64,000 nucleotides of DNA from Acidihalobacter prosperus (GTDB lineage: Bacteria > Pseudomonadota > Gammaproteobacteria > DSM-5130 > Acidihalobacteraceae). The stretch covers positions 277,584 through 341,583 of the forward strand of contig NZ_JQSG02000002.1 of the NCBI RefSeq assembly GCF_000754095.2, in the 5' to 3' direction. Under the pieces are notes generated by a model. The model made no database searches and was not told where the DNA came from. It saw only the letters and a program-made list of their open reading frames with translations. Made by a program: the position numbers and the translations under genes. Each line of letters begins with the position of its first letter. Position 1 is the first letter of the stretch. This document shows, piece by piece, positions 42,332-51,651 of the stretch.

Positions 42332-44980
42332 TCAGCCTTCCAGACTCTTGCTGACGATCTCGTACACGTCGGGGGACAGCTCGTGCCCCTTGAGGCGCTC
42401 CAGCTCGGTTCGCATCAATGCCTGACGCTCCGTGTCGAAGCGCCGCCAGCGGCTGAACACCTTGACCAGGCGCGCGGCGACCTGCGGATTGCGCGCGTCC
42501 AGCGCCAGCACCTGATCGGCGGCGAAGCGGTAGCCGCTGCCGTCGGCGGCATGGAAGCCCGTCGGATTGCCCATCATGAACCCGCCGAGCAGCGCGTACA
42601 CGCGGTTCGGATTGCCCAGGGAAAACGCCGGATGCGCCAGCAGCCGCTCGACCTCCGCCAGGGTATCCGGATGCTGCCGCACCGCCTGCAGGCCGAACCA
42701 CTTGTTCAGTACCAGCGAGTCGTCCTGCCAGCGTTCGTAGAACGCCGCCAGCGCGAGACCCCGGGCGGGGTCATCGGTCAGCATCAGCGCGCCGAGCGCG
42801 CCCATGGTGTCGGTCATGTTGTCCGCCTCGCGGAACTGCGTCTCGGCGAGCCTGGCGCCGGCAGGCGAATCCAGCGCGGCCAGGTAGCTCAGCGCGAGAT
42901 TGCGTAGCGCGCGCCGGCCCGCCTCCTCCGGCGTATAGCGATAGCCGCCCTCGGGGGTGTGGCCGTGGTAGGCGGCCAGCCATTGCGCTTCCAGTTCCGT
43001 GGCCAGCGCCCGGCGCGCATATTCGCGGGCCGCGTGGATCGCATCCGGGTCGACGATCTCGAACTGCTCGGCGAGCCAGGCCTCGCCCGGCAGGGCCAGC
43101 ATGTCGGCGCGCAGGTTGGGTTCTAGCCGAGTATCACTCAGCACGGCGGCGAAGGCCTCGATGAAGCCGGCCGGCAAGGCAAGCGCCCGCCCGGCGCGCA
43201 CGTCCTCGACCAGATCGAGCAGCACGGACAGCGCCAGGCGCTCGCCCGCATCCCAGCGGTTGAAGGGATCGCTGTCGTGCGCGGCCAGGAAGGCCAGCAC
43301 CGTCGGCGTGTAGTCGAACGCCACCCGGACCGGCGCGGAAAAACCGCGGTTGAGCGAGGGCACCGGCCGCGCCGGCAGACCGGTGAAGCACAGCGTCTGC
43401 TCGGGCTCGGTCAGGCGGAACACGCGGTCGGTCGCGCCGCCGTCGCCCTCGCCTTCGAGCCGCAGCGGCAGGTCGGCGCCGTCCGGACCGACCAGCCCCA
43501 TGCGCAGCGGGATCAGGAACGGCAGTTTCTCGGGCTGTCCGGGCGTCGGCGGGCAGGACTGACTCAGACGCAGGGTATAGCGCCCGGTTTCCGGTTCCCA
43601 CGTATCCTCGACCGTCACCACCGGCGTGCCGGCCTGGTCGTACCAGCGGCGGAACTGTTCGAGGTCGGCGCCGTTGGCGTCGGCCATCGCGGCCAGGAAG
43701 TCGTCGGTGGTCACCGCCTGTCCGTCGTGGCGCTCGAAGTACAGATCCATGCCGCGGCGGAAGCCGTCGCGCCCCAGCAGGGTCTCGTACATGCGCACGA
43801 CCTCGGCGCCCTTCTCGTACACCGTCACGGTGTAGAAGTTGTTGATTTCCATATACGACGGCGGGCGCACCGGGTGCGCCATGGGGCTGGCGTCCTCGGC
43901 GAACTGGTGCGTGCGCAGGCGGCGCACGTCGGCGATGCGCTTCACCGTGCCCGAGGTCATCTCGGCGGTGAAGCTCTGGTCGCGGAACACGGTGAGCCCT
44001 TCCTTGAGCGAGAGCTGGAACCAGTCGCGGCAGGTGACGCGGTTGCCGGTCCAATTGTGGAAGTATTCGTGGGCGATCACGCCCTCGATGTGCTCATAGT
44101 TGTCGTCGGTCGCCGTATCCGGGCGCGCCAGTACGTACTGGGAATTGAAAACGTTGAGGCCCTTGTTCTCCATCGCCCCCATGTTGAAGTCGTCCACCGC
44201 GACGATCATGTAGATGTCGAGGTCGTACTCCAGGCCGAAGCGCGTCTCGTCCCAGCGCATCGCTTTCTTGACCGACTCCATCGCGTGCTCGCACTTGTCG
44301 GCGTTGTGCGCCTCGACGTAGATGCGCAGCTCCACCTCGCGGCCCGAGGCGGTGACGAAGCGGTCGCTCTGGCAGGCCAACCGCCCCGCCACCAGCGCGA
44401 ACAGATACGAGGGCTTGGGAAACGGATCGTGCCAGGTCGCAAAGTGCCGGCCGTCGTCGAGCCGGCCGGTATCCACGGGATTGCCGTTGGACAGCAGCAC
44501 GGGATACTCCGTCGCATCCGCCACCACGGTGGTGGTGAACACGCTGAGCACGTCGGGACGGTCGAGATAGTAGGTGATTCGCCGGAAACCCTCGGCCTCG
44601 CACTGCGTGCAGAAATTGCCCGAGGACTTGTACAGCCCCTCCAGGCGGGTATTTTCCTGCGGCTTGATGCGATTGACGATCTCCAGCTCGAATGCATCGG
44701 GCACGCCGGCCAGGGTCAGCGAATCGGCATCCTGCAGCCATTCCTGCGCCTGCAGCTCGCGGCCGTCGATGCGCACGGCAAGCAGCTCCAGGTCCTCGCC
44801 GTCCAGCACCAGCGGCGCATCGGCGGAAGCCGCCGCCGGATTGCGGCGCAGCTGCAGGCGCGTCTCAACCTGCGTGAAATCCTCGCCCAGCTCGAATCGC
44901 AGCTCGGTGCGCTCGATCAGGAACGCGGGCTCCTGATAGTCCTTGAGATAAATGGTGCGCGGTGATGCTTCCTTCATCAT
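42332..44980 (-). CDS. pepN: Aminopeptidase N (M1 family)
   Basis: The 882-residue cytosolic zinc aminopeptidase has broad specificity in peptide turnover. The substrate-anchoring GAMEN is in DDFNMGAMENKGLNVF near residue 265. The zinc site HEYFHNW with the downstream Glu in SLKEGLTVFRDQ is near 300. The length fits E. coli PepN (870). Two consecutive ATGs (44980, 44977) could start it. It is divergent from tatD. Confidence 0.96.
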   Translation of the reverse strand: MMKEASPRTIYLKDYQEPAFLIERTELRFELGEDFTQVETRLQLRRNPAAASADAPLVLDGEDLELLAVRIDGRELQAQEWLQDADSLTLAGVPDAFELEIVNRIKPQENTRLEGLYKSSGNFCTQCEAEGFRRITYYLDRPDVLSVFTTTVVADATEYPVLLSNGNPVDTGRLDDGRHFATWHDPFPKPSYLFALVAGRLACQSDRFVTASGREVELRIYVEAHNADKCEHAMESVKKAMRWDETRFGLEYDLDIYMIVAVDDFNMGAMENKGLNVFNSQYVLARPDTATDDNYEHIEGVIAHEYFHNWTGNRVTCRDWFQLSLKEGLTVFRDQSFTAEMTSGTVKRIADVRRLRTHQFAEDASPMAHPVRPPSYMEINNFYTVTVYEKGAEVVRMYETLLGRDGFRRGMDLYFERHDGQAVTTDDFLAAMADANGADLEQFRRWYDQAGTPVVTVEDTWEPETGRYTLRLSQSCPPTPGQPEKLPFLIPLRMGLVGPDGADLPLRLEGEGDGGATDRVFRLTEPEQTLCFTGLPARPVPSLNRGFSAPVRVAFDYTPTVLAFLAAHDSDPFNRWDAGERLALSVLLDLVEDVRAGRALALPAGFIEAFAAVLSDTRLEPNLRADMLALPGEAWLAEQFEIVDPDAIHAAREYARRALATELEAQWLAAYHGHTPEGGYRYTPEEAGRRALRNLALSYLAALDSPAGARLAETQFREADNMTDTMGALGALMLTDDPARGLALAAFYERWQDDSLVLNKWFGLQAVRQHPDTLAEVERLLAHPAFSLGNPNRVYALLGGFMMGNPTGFHAADGSGYRFAADQVLALDARNPQVAARLVKVFSRWRRFDTERQALMRTELERLKGHELSPDVYEIVSKSLEG

Positions 44981-45093
44981 GGCGAGTCTCTTCTCAGTGC
45001 TTCGATCAACGGATACTACACCCGAGGCCACCCTGGCAAAAACGCCCAGGCAGCGGTTTTGCTATAGTGCCCGCCGCTTTCGGAGATACCCGG

Positions 45094-45885
45094 ATGGAAC
45101 TCGTCGACATCTGCTTCAACTTCGCCCACAGCGGTTTCCGCGCGGACGAACATGCCGTACTCAAGCGCGCGCTGGAGGTCGGCGTCGCGCAACTGCTGTG
45201 CACCGGCTCGGACCTCGAAGACAGCCTCGCCAGCGTGGCCCTGGCCGAGCGCTACCCGGAGCATCTCTACGCCACCGTGGGCGTACACCCGCACCGCGCG
45301 GTGACCTGGGACGACGCCACCGCCGGCACGCTGCGCGAACTCGCCCTGGCCCACCCCAAGATACGCGCGATCGGCGAAACCGGGCTCGACTTCAATCGCG
45401 ACTATTCGCCCCGCCACGTGCAGGAACGCGCCTTCGAGGCGCAGCTCGAACTCGCGGCCGAACTCGGCCTGCCGGCCTTCCTGCACGAGCGCGAGGCGCA
45501 TGCGCATTTCATCGCCATCCTGCGCCGCCACCGCGAGCGCCTGAGCCGCGCGGTGGTGCACTGCTTCACCGGGACGCGCGGGGAACTCGACGCCTATCTC
45601 GACCTCGACCTGCACATCGGCATCACCGGCTGGATCTGCGACGAACGCCGCGGCCACCACCTGCGCGAATTCATTGGCCGCATACCGCCCGACCGCCTGA
45701 TGATCGAGACCGATGCGCCCTATCTGTTGCCGCGCGACATGCATCCCAAGCCACACTCGCGGCGCAACGAACCGGCCTACCTGCCCCACGTGCTGGCGGC
45801 GGTCGCCGCCGCCGTCGGGCGACCGCCCGAACAGGTCGCCAGCGAGACCACCGCCACCGCGCGGGCCTTCTACGCACTTCCCTGA
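45094..45885 (+). CDS. tatD: TatD family metal-dependent 3'-5' DNase
   Basis: The 263-residue TIM-barrel hydrolase has GVHPHRAVTWDD (metal His pair), AIGETGLDFNRDYSPRHVQ (metal Glu), VVHCFTGTRGELD and LHIGITGWICDERRG. IETDAPYLLPRDMHPKPHSR closes the site. Like E. coli TatD it lacks the N-terminal HxH seen in YcfH, and the GITGW-CDERRG segment is specific to TatD proper. The role is 3'-5' exonuclease activity on DNA/RNA in oxidative damage repair. The ATG at 45094 was chosen by alignment to this start. Confidence 0.93.
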   Translation: MELVDICFNFAHSGFRADEHAVLKRALEVGVAQLLCTGSDLEDSLASVALAERYPEHLYATVGVHPHRAVTWDDATAGTLRELALAHPKIRAIGETGLDFNRDYSPRHVQERAFEAQLELAAELGLPAFLHEREAHAHFIAILRRHRERLSRAVVHCFTGTRGELDAYLDLDLHIGITGWICDERRGHHLREFIGRIPPDRLMIETDAPYLLPRDMHPKPHSRRNEPAYLPHVLAAVAAAVGRPPEQVASETTATARAFYALP

Positions 45886-45970
45886 AATCGGTTCCCGGGC
45901 TTAGGATCGGGCATATTCCTGACGCCCTCGCGGCGCGTTATGCTAGCCCCAAGCAACCGAGGAATCCGCC

Positions 45971-46285
45971 ATGTCCCGCCAGCAGTTGATCGAACGTAAA
46001 CTGACCGACGCCCTCGAACCGGAATTCATCGAGGTCGTCAACGAAAGCGGCAACCACAACGTGCCGCCCGGCTCCGAATCCCACTTCAAGGTGACCGTGG
46101 TCAGCGCGGCTTTCGACGGCGAGCGACTGATCCAGCGCCACCGCAGGGTGAACCAGATTCTGGCCGACGAATTCTCCGAGGGGCTGCACGCCCTCGCGCT
46201 GCACACCCTGAGCCCGGACGAATGGTTCGAGCGCGCCGGCCACGTGCCCGAATCGCCTCTCTGCATGGGTGGCAGCAAGGGCTGA
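45971..46285 (+). CDS. bolA: BolA family protein
   Basis: The 104-residue protein is close to E. coli BolA in length and sequence: HNVPPGSESHFKV holds the His and Ser-Glu-Ser loop, then GERLIQRHRRVNQIL and LHALALHTLSPDEW. BolA proteins bind 2Fe-2S clusters with monothiol glutaredoxins and have a class II KH fold. The next gene starts two bases after its stop, implying cotranscription. Confidence 0.93.
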   Translation: MSRQQLIERKLTDALEPEFIEVVNESGNHNVPPGSESHFKVTVVSAAFDGERLIQRHRRVNQILADEFSEGLHALALHTLSPDEWFERAGHVPESPLCMGGSKG

Positions 46286-46287
46286 AT

Positions 46288-46473
46288 ATGGGCGACGTCG
46301 TCCCGTTCCGCCGTCCGAGCGCCTCGGAAAAGCACCGCGGCGACATGCTGTGCCGCCGCGGCTTCCATAAATGGGTGGTGGAGAAGGACAAGCGGTTCGA
46401 CGTCAAGGCCGGGCGACTCGTCACCGAGTACCGCTGCGCGCGCTGCGGCAAGACCCGCGTCGAGTCGCACTGA
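46288..46473 (+). CDS. Small zinc-finger-like protein (61 aa)
   Basis: The 61-residue basic protein starts MGDVVPFRRPSASEKHRG. It contains CRRGFHKW and, later, YRCARCGKTRVESH: one cysteine plus histidine, then a CxxC pair, as in small zinc ribbons. The exact function is unknown. It begins two bases after the bolA stop. Its own stop sits inside a perfect palindrome shared with the convergent metX gene. Confidence 0.7.
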   Translation: MGDVVPFRRPSASEKHRGDMLCRRGFHKWVVEKDKRFDVKAGRLVTEYRCARCGKTRVESH

Positions 46474-46495
46474 GGCGGATCGTCCGCCTCAGTGC
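46467..46495. terminator. Symmetric hairpin between convergent genes
   Basis: A perfect 13-bp inverted repeat (46467-46479 and 46483-46495) has a 3-base loop. Both convergent genes end inside it, each with CAC TGA at mirrored positions. No T-run follows on either side, so it may act as an mRNA 3'-end stabiliser or weak bidirectional terminator. Confidence 0.55.
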
Positions 46496-47628
46496 GTGTC
46501 GGCGAAAAACGCCCTCACCACAGGTCCGAAACGCGCCTCGTCGATGAGGAATGCGTCATGTCCCTGCGGCGACTCCAGTGCCGCATAGCGAACCTTGGCG
46601 CCGACCGCGCGCAGACCGTCGGCCAGCGCGCGCTGCTGCGATTCCGGGAACAGCGTGTCGCTGCGCACGCCGATGACCAGGGCCTCAAGCCCTTGCAGCC
46701 GGGCCAGCGCCGCAGCCAGGTCGCCCTCGCCATGATCGGCGGCGTCGAAATCGTCCATCGCCCGCGAAAGCGCGAGATAGGCATTGGCGTCGAAACCCAG
46801 CGCGAATTTGGTCGCGTTGTGTTCGAGATAGGACTCGACCTCGAACTGATCCGAAGCGGCGCGCGCGGCCGCGCGGCGATGACCGAAGCGTTGCTCCCAC
46901 TCCTCCGGCGAGCGATAGCAGGAAATGCCGAGCTTGCGCGCCAGCCGCATGCCCTCCACCGGCCCAGGCGGCCGATAACGCCCGTCCGCCCAGGCCGGGT
47001 CGGCGCGTACGATCTCCCGCTGCAGCGAGCGCATGGCGATGGCATGCGCAGTAGGGTGGGCCGCCGAGCTGATCAACACCAGCCGCCGCAGCGCGTCGGG
47101 CGTCTGCAGCGCGAAGGCCAGCGCGCTCATGCCGCCGAGCGAGGCACCGACCACCGCCGACAACCGGCGCAGCCCCAATGCCTGGGTCAGGGCGCGCCCG
47201 GCGGCGGCGATGTCTTCCACCGACAGCCGTGGGAAGTCGGGGCCATAGGGCTGGCCGCTGACCGGATCGAGCGAGGCCGGCCCGCTGCTGCCGTAGCAGC
47301 TGCCGAGCGAATTGACGCAGATGACGTAATGGCGGGAGGTGTCCAGCGGCTTGCCCGCGCCGAGCATGTATTCCCACCAGCCCGGCTGCGGATCGCAGAC
47401 CGAGGTCGCGGCATGCGCATTGGCGGACAGGCCGGTGAAGATCAGCACCGCGTTGTCGCGCGCCGTATTGAGCGTGCCCCAGGTTTCGTAGGCAATTTCC
47501 AGCCGCGGCAGTTCGCCGCCGCGGTGGAAGCGAAAGGGTGTGTCCAAGGTTATGCTGCGCGTGCCCCGAGGAGGGACGGGACCGCCGGCCATGGCCGGCC
47601 GGGCAAGGGCTGATGGGGACATCGGCAT
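46489..47628 (-). CDS. metX: Homoserine O-acyltransferase (MetX family)
   Basis: The 379-residue alpha/beta hydrolase activates homoserine for methionine synthesis. The nucleophile elbow VGASLGGMSAL holds the catalytic Ser near residue 155, the acid is in GVRSDTLFPESQQ, and the His is in SPQGHDAFLID. NSLGSCYGSSGPASLDP is the oxyanion and substrate region. Whether acetyl-CoA or succinyl-CoA is used cannot be settled by eye; many gammaproteobacterial MetX proteins are succinyltransferases. The start MPMSPSALAR was chosen by family length. Confidence 0.9.
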   Translation of the reverse strand: MPMSPSALARPAMAGGPVPPRGTRSITLDTPFRFHRGGELPRLEIAYETWGTLNTARDNAVLIFTGLSANAHAATSVCDPQPGWWEYMLGAGKPLDTSRHYVICVNSLGSCYGSSGPASLDPVSGQPYGPDFPRLSVEDIAAAGRALTQALGLRRLSAVVGASLGGMSALAFALQTPDALRRLVLISSAAHPTAHAIAMRSLQREIVRADPAWADGRYRPPGPVEGMRLARKLGISCYRSPEEWEQRFGHRRAAARAASDQFEVESYLEHNATKFALGFDANAYLALSRAMDDFDAADHGEGDLAAALARLQGLEALVIGVRSDTLFPESQQRALADGLRAVGAKVRYAALESPQGHDAFLIDEARFGPVVRAFFADTH

Positions 47629-47701
47629 GCGTCCTGTTTTCCGAGTATGGCGGTCAACTATTGCGCCATTCTCGCCAATCGGACGGCGAAATACCAGCCC
47701 G

Positions 47702-49108
47702 TCACACCCCTTCAGGCGCCGCCCAGAAGGCAAGTCGGTCCGGCTCGCGTATCAGGCCGTGCGCGACCAGCAGCGCGGCCGCGCTCCAGGTCTGACGCGT
47801 ATTCGCGCGACGCCCGATCAGGCGTCCGTTGCGGCCGTCGTAATACTCCGGCCAGTCGTCCGCCAGCAGGCGCGGCTCAGCGATCTCCAGCGCGCGGCGC
47901 GCCAGATCGCCGCGGCCCGTACGCATGGCGGCACCGGCGAAGGCCCACAGCAGGGCCGGCCAGTTGCCGCCGTTGTGATAGGACCAAGGCGTATTCTTAG
48001 GGTCCGAACCGGTCAGCAGCTGCCATTCGAGACCGGCCATGGCCGGATAGATGAGCTTGACGGGCATGCGTCCGACGAGGTCGGACCACTGCGCCTCATA
48101 GAGATTCATGATCGCATCGGACTGCGTCGGTGTGGCCAGTCCGAAGATCACCGCCAACAGGTTGCCGAAGGCGAAGAAGCGGAAATCCATGCGCCCGGGT
48201 CCGAGGTTGCCAAGCAGATAGCCGCCTGCATCGGGCAACCAGTCGACCAGCCAGTCCGGGATGCTTTCCGGATAGATGTTGAGGGGATTGACCGCATCCT
48301 GCCCGAAGGCTTCGGTCTCGTAGCGATGGATGTCGTTGAGGCGGGCCAGATCCAGCCAGTAGAACTGGCGCACGTATTCCGTGAGCTGCGCGCGGCGCTT
48401 CACCGCCTGCTCAAGCATCGGTCGCGTCGCCTCGCTGGGCAGCAGCAGCTCGGCCAGCGCGTTGAGACTGCCGAAGAAAAGCGCCTGGATTTCCAGGGGA
48501 TGACCGTACACGCCCATGCGCCGGTCGATCATGAACGACCCGTCTGGCACCAGCAGGGTCGGGAAGACCTCGAAACGGTCGTTGAGCAACACGCCCAGAA
48601 TCGATTGCAGACCGCGCTGGAAGGCCGGATCGGCGGCCAATGCGGTATCGCCGGTTTCGCGCACGTAGGCCTGCAACAGCAACACCCACCACATCATCGA
48701 GTCGACCGGAGCCACCCGGCCGATGGCGCGATCACCGAAATCCGCGTGCAGCGATTCGCCCCCGTCCAGATGCCGTTCGACGCGGAAGCTCGCGGGCATC
48801 ACCCGCGGCAACCCGCGGTGACCCTCGATTTCCTCCTGCAAATCGCGGATGCGCAGCGCCACACGCAGGAAATTGCGCACCACGTCGTGCCGCCCCTGCA
48901 GCAGGAACACCAGCCCGGAGGGCACGAAATCGCGAATGAAGCAGTCGGCATAGTTTTCCGCCGCGGTCCAGGCGCTGAGCGCGGCGCGCGTGCCGACCGG
49001 CAGCCCCTCATAGTGAATCAGCGACTCGGTGATGAGCTGCTGGGCAGCGCGCATGGCCTCGGTTTGGGGCGGCAATGCCAGAACGTGTTCGCTCACTCGG
49101 TTCTCCAT
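47702..49108 (-). CDS. Alkaline/neutral invertase, GH100 family
   Basis: The 468-residue enzyme of the GH100 alpha/alpha barrel family hydrolyses sucrose to glucose and fructose in the cytoplasm. Family blocks seen in order are CFIRDFVPSGLVFLLQG, VDSMMWWVLLLQAYVRETGD, RRMGVYGHPLEIQALFFGSL, SYHNGGNWPALLWAFAGAA and DDWPEYYDGRNGRLIGRRA. No signal peptide is present. GH100 is best known from plants and cyanobacteria and is scattered among proteobacteria. It is followed by metX 73 bases away on the same strand; a functional link is not evident. Confidence 0.88.
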   Translation of the reverse strand: MENRVSEHVLALPPQTEAMRAAQQLITESLIHYEGLPVGTRAALSAWTAAENYADCFIRDFVPSGLVFLLQGRHDVVRNFLRVALRIRDLQEEIEGHRGLPRVMPASFRVERHLDGGESLHADFGDRAIGRVAPVDSMMWWVLLLQAYVRETGDTALAADPAFQRGLQSILGVLLNDRFEVFPTLLVPDGSFMIDRRMGVYGHPLEIQALFFGSLNALAELLLPSEATRPMLEQAVKRRAQLTEYVRQFYWLDLARLNDIHRYETEAFGQDAVNPLNIYPESIPDWLVDWLPDAGGYLLGNLGPGRMDFRFFAFGNLLAVIFGLATPTQSDAIMNLYEAQWSDLVGRMPVKLIYPAMAGLEWQLLTGSDPKNTPWSYHNGGNWPALLWAFAGAAMRTGRGDLARRALEIAEPRLLADDWPEYYDGRNGRLIGRRANTRQTWSAAALLVAHGLIREPDRLAFWAAPEGV

Positions 49109-49179
49109 AGGGCTGGCCCGCGGCGCACACCGCACCGTGGGTGGACAAGACCGAGCTTACTGAAGCGGGGCGCTAGGCA

Positions 49180-50457
49180 CTAGGGCTGCTGCGGCTCGCA
49201 GTAGAGGTAATCGCGGGTCATCGGCACGGCGCCGTGGGCATGGCTGAGCTGAATATGGAACACCACCAGATCGCGCCACAGGAAGGAACCCTCGCTGACC
49301 GCCAGATAGAACTCCCACATACGGCAGAAGCGCTCGCCCATGCGTGCGGCGATTTCGGCCCGGCGCTGCTGGAAGCGTCGGAACCATTCAGCCAGGGTCC
49401 AGGCGTAATGCAGGCGCAGCACCTCGACGTCGGTCTGCATCAGGCCGGTGCGCTCGACCACACGGCTGATCTGCGACAGCGAGGGAATGAAGCCGCCGGG
49501 GAAGATATGTTCGCGGATCCAGGCATTGGTGGGACCTGCCTCGTTGCTCGCGCCGATGGTATGCAGCAGCGCCACCCCATGCGGCGCCAGCAGTGCTTCG
49601 ACCTGGCCGAAGAAGGCGGGGAAATTGGGTTCGCCGACGTGTTCGAACATGCCGACGCTGACGATCCGGTCGTACTGTCCGGTGTGCTCGCGGTAGTCAC
49701 GCAGATGGAAACGCACGCGATCCGACAGCCCGCGCCGCGCGGCCTCGGCCTCGGCCACGCGTAGCTGTTCCCTGGAGAGCGTCAGCCCGTCCACCTCGAC
49801 GCCGGCATGCTCGGCGAGGTAGATCGCCAGCCCACCCCAGCCGGAGCCTATGTCGAGGATGCGCTCGCCCGGTTTCGGTTGCAGCTTGCGCATGATGTGA
49901 CGGCACTTGGCCTGCTGCGCCTCCTCCAGGCCCATGTCCTCGTGCTCGAAATACGCACAGGAATAAAACATGCCATCGTCCAAAAAGGTGCGAAACAGCG
50001 ATTCGTCGAGATCGTAGTGGTGCGACACGTTGCGGCGTGCACGGCCGATGCGATTGCCCTCCTGGACCAGCTTGACCAGCGGCAGGATGACCCTCCCCAG
50101 TCCATGCGGAGGCGCCTCGGTGAAGCTGCTCATCAGCACCCGCAGCAGATTGCGCAAGCCGCCCTGCCCCGGATCCCAGCCGCCATCCATATAGGTTTCG
50201 CCGAGTTCGTATTCCGGATCCTGCAGGATGCGCCGCAGCACGGAGCGCCGGTGGATCAACATCTCGGCGCGCAGATCGCCTTCCCCGAAATGCAGGGTCT
50301 CGCCGTCCGGCAGGCGTATCGACAGGCGCGCGCCCTGGATACGTCCGTCCAGCATCCGTCGCAGCAGATTGGCCGGCGACAACACGACCGGATGTTTGTG
50401 GAGGGTGGTCGCGGCGGGCCTGCTCGACCCGTCAAGCTCCTGGAATCGTCCTGACAT
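49180..50457 (-). CDS. cfa: Cyclopropane-fatty-acyl-phospholipid synthase
   Basis: The 425-residue SAM-dependent enzyme methylenates unsaturated phospholipid acyl chains. VSHHYDLDESLFRTFLDDGM holds the bicarbonate/substrate loop, ILDIGSGWGGLAIYLAEHAG the SAM loop (near residue 200), and SVGMFEHVGEPNFPAFF the conserved Glu. The start MSGRFQELDG follows alignment; two upstream Mets are possible. The activity is typical of stationary-phase, acid or salt stress. Confidence 0.93.
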   Translation of the reverse strand: MSGRFQELDGSSRPAATTLHKHPVVLSPANLLRRMLDGRIQGARLSIRLPDGETLHFGEGDLRAEMLIHRRSVLRRILQDPEYELGETYMDGGWDPGQGGLRNLLRVLMSSFTEAPPHGLGRVILPLVKLVQEGNRIGRARRNVSHHYDLDESLFRTFLDDGMFYSCAYFEHEDMGLEEAQQAKCRHIMRKLQPKPGERILDIGSGWGGLAIYLAEHAGVEVDGLTLSREQLRVAEAEAARRGLSDRVRFHLRDYREHTGQYDRIVSVGMFEHVGEPNFPAFFGQVEALLAPHGVALLHTIGASNEAGPTNAWIREHIFPGGFIPSLSQISRVVERTGLMQTDVEVLRLHYAWTLAEWFRRFQQRRAEIAARMGERFCRMWEFYLAVSEGSFLWRDLVVFHIQLSHAHGAVPMTRDYLYCEPQQP

Positions 50458-50635
50458 GGCTCCCTCGTCGACTGTACTCAACATGGGCACAAGACGGCCG
50501 GCCGCCAACCGGTTGCCGGCGCGTCACCTAAACTCTATAGACAAACACGACCACCGAAGGTCCCCGTTCGGCCATCACATTTATTTATATCCGTACATTC
50601 GATTGCTATATCCATCAAAGTGAGGAGCAAATCCC

Positions 50636-51151
50636 ATGCCTGGAACCATCGCCACGTTTCGCCGACTGCCAGCGTTCGTGCTGGGCACCCTCCTGCTCGC
50701 CGCCCCCGTCAGCCATGCCGACGCGCCGCTAATGGTCAAACTGCCCCGACTGACTCTGGACACGGCGCTCACGATCGCCAAGACCGCGCTGATGACCTGC
50801 CGCAAGGCCGGAGTGTCCGTCGCGGTGACCCTCATCGACCGCGGCGGCAATCCCCAGGTCGTGCTGCGCGACACCCTGGGTTCGGACCTGACGCTTGCGA
50901 TCAGCCGCGACAAGGCCTACACCGCGCTGTCCTTCAACGCCGCCACTGCCACACTCGGCGACCGCGCCAGCACCCCGCTGGGCCGCATGCCGCGCATGGC
51001 CATGTTCGCGGGTGGCCTGCCGATTCACGCGGGTGGTACCCTCGTCGGCGCGATCGGCGTCAGCGGCGCGCCCACGGGCGAACTCGACGCACGCTGCGCC
51101 AAGGCCGGGATCGACAGCGTGCAGACGGATCTCGACATGGCCGGCGGCTGA
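50636..51151 (+). CDS. Secreted GlcG/HbpS-like (DUF336) protein
   Basis: The 171-residue protein has a signal peptide (LPAFVLGTLLLAAPVSHA) and a GlcG/HbpS fold: LTLDTALTIAKTALMTCRKA, VSVAVTLIDRGGNPQVVLRD, then GGLPIHAGGTLVGAIGVSGA. Secreted members bind haem or act as sensor accessories, but the ligand here is unknown. A strong GAGGAG ribosome-binding site precedes the ATG, and the upstream 60 bases are unusually AT-rich, suggesting its own promoter. Confidence 0.82.
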   Translation: MPGTIATFRRLPAFVLGTLLLAAPVSHADAPLMVKLPRLTLDTALTIAKTALMTCRKAGVSVAVTLIDRGGNPQVVLRDTLGSDLTLAISRDKAYTALSFNAATATLGDRASTPLGRMPRMAMFAGGLPIHAGGTLVGAIGVSGAPTGELDARCAKAGIDSVQTDLDMAGG

Positions 51152-51210
51152 CGACCGCACGCGACGACGTATGGACACGCCCCGACCGAGGCCGGGGCCA
51201 GAGGGACGGC

Positions 51211-51645
51211 ATGTTCGGAAACGACCGCGGCCAGATCCGCCGCTATTACCTTGATGCCTGGCAGCGCCATTGCCGCGGCGAACCGCTGGATCCGCTCGGC
51301 GCGCAGATCGCGGACGTGATCGCCGCGCATCCGGAATATCACGCCCTGTTTGCGGCCGGCGGCGACGCCCTGGAACGCGATTTCGGGCCGGAGGACGGCA
51401 CCGGCAACCCCTTCCTGCACATGGGCATGCATCTGGCCATCCGCGAACAGGTGGCCACCGATCGGCCACCCGGGTTGGCGCAGGCCCATCGGCGGCTCAG
51501 CCTACGGCTGGGCGGCGCCCACGAGGCCGAACACGCGTTGATGGAATGCCTCGGCACGGCGCTCTGGGAGGCCCAGCGCTCGGGCCAGCCGCCGGACGAG
51601 GCGGCCTATCTCGAATGCGCTCGAAGACGGGCTACGGACGTTTAG
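51211..51645 (+). CDS. DUF1841 family protein
   Basis: The 144-residue protein starts MFGNDRGQIRRYYLDAWQRH and contains NPFLHMGMHLAIREQVATDR and AHEAEHALMECLGTALWEAQR, the histidine/glutamate-rich core of DUF1841. The His and Glu clusters could bind a metal, but no function is established. A GAGGGA ribosome-binding site lies six bases before the ATG. Confidence 0.85.
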   Translation: MFGNDRGQIRRYYLDAWQRHCRGEPLDPLGAQIADVIAAHPEYHALFAAGGDALERDFGPEDGTGNPFLHMGMHLAIREQVATDRPPGLAQAHRRLSLRLGGAHEAEHALMECLGTALWEAQRSGQPPDEAAYLECARRRATDV

Positions 51646-51651
51646 CGGGAC

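Noticed and set aside
43277..44965. 562-codon plus-strand open frame over pepN
   Set aside because: It is a shadow; GAMEN and HExxH motifs lie on the minus strand.
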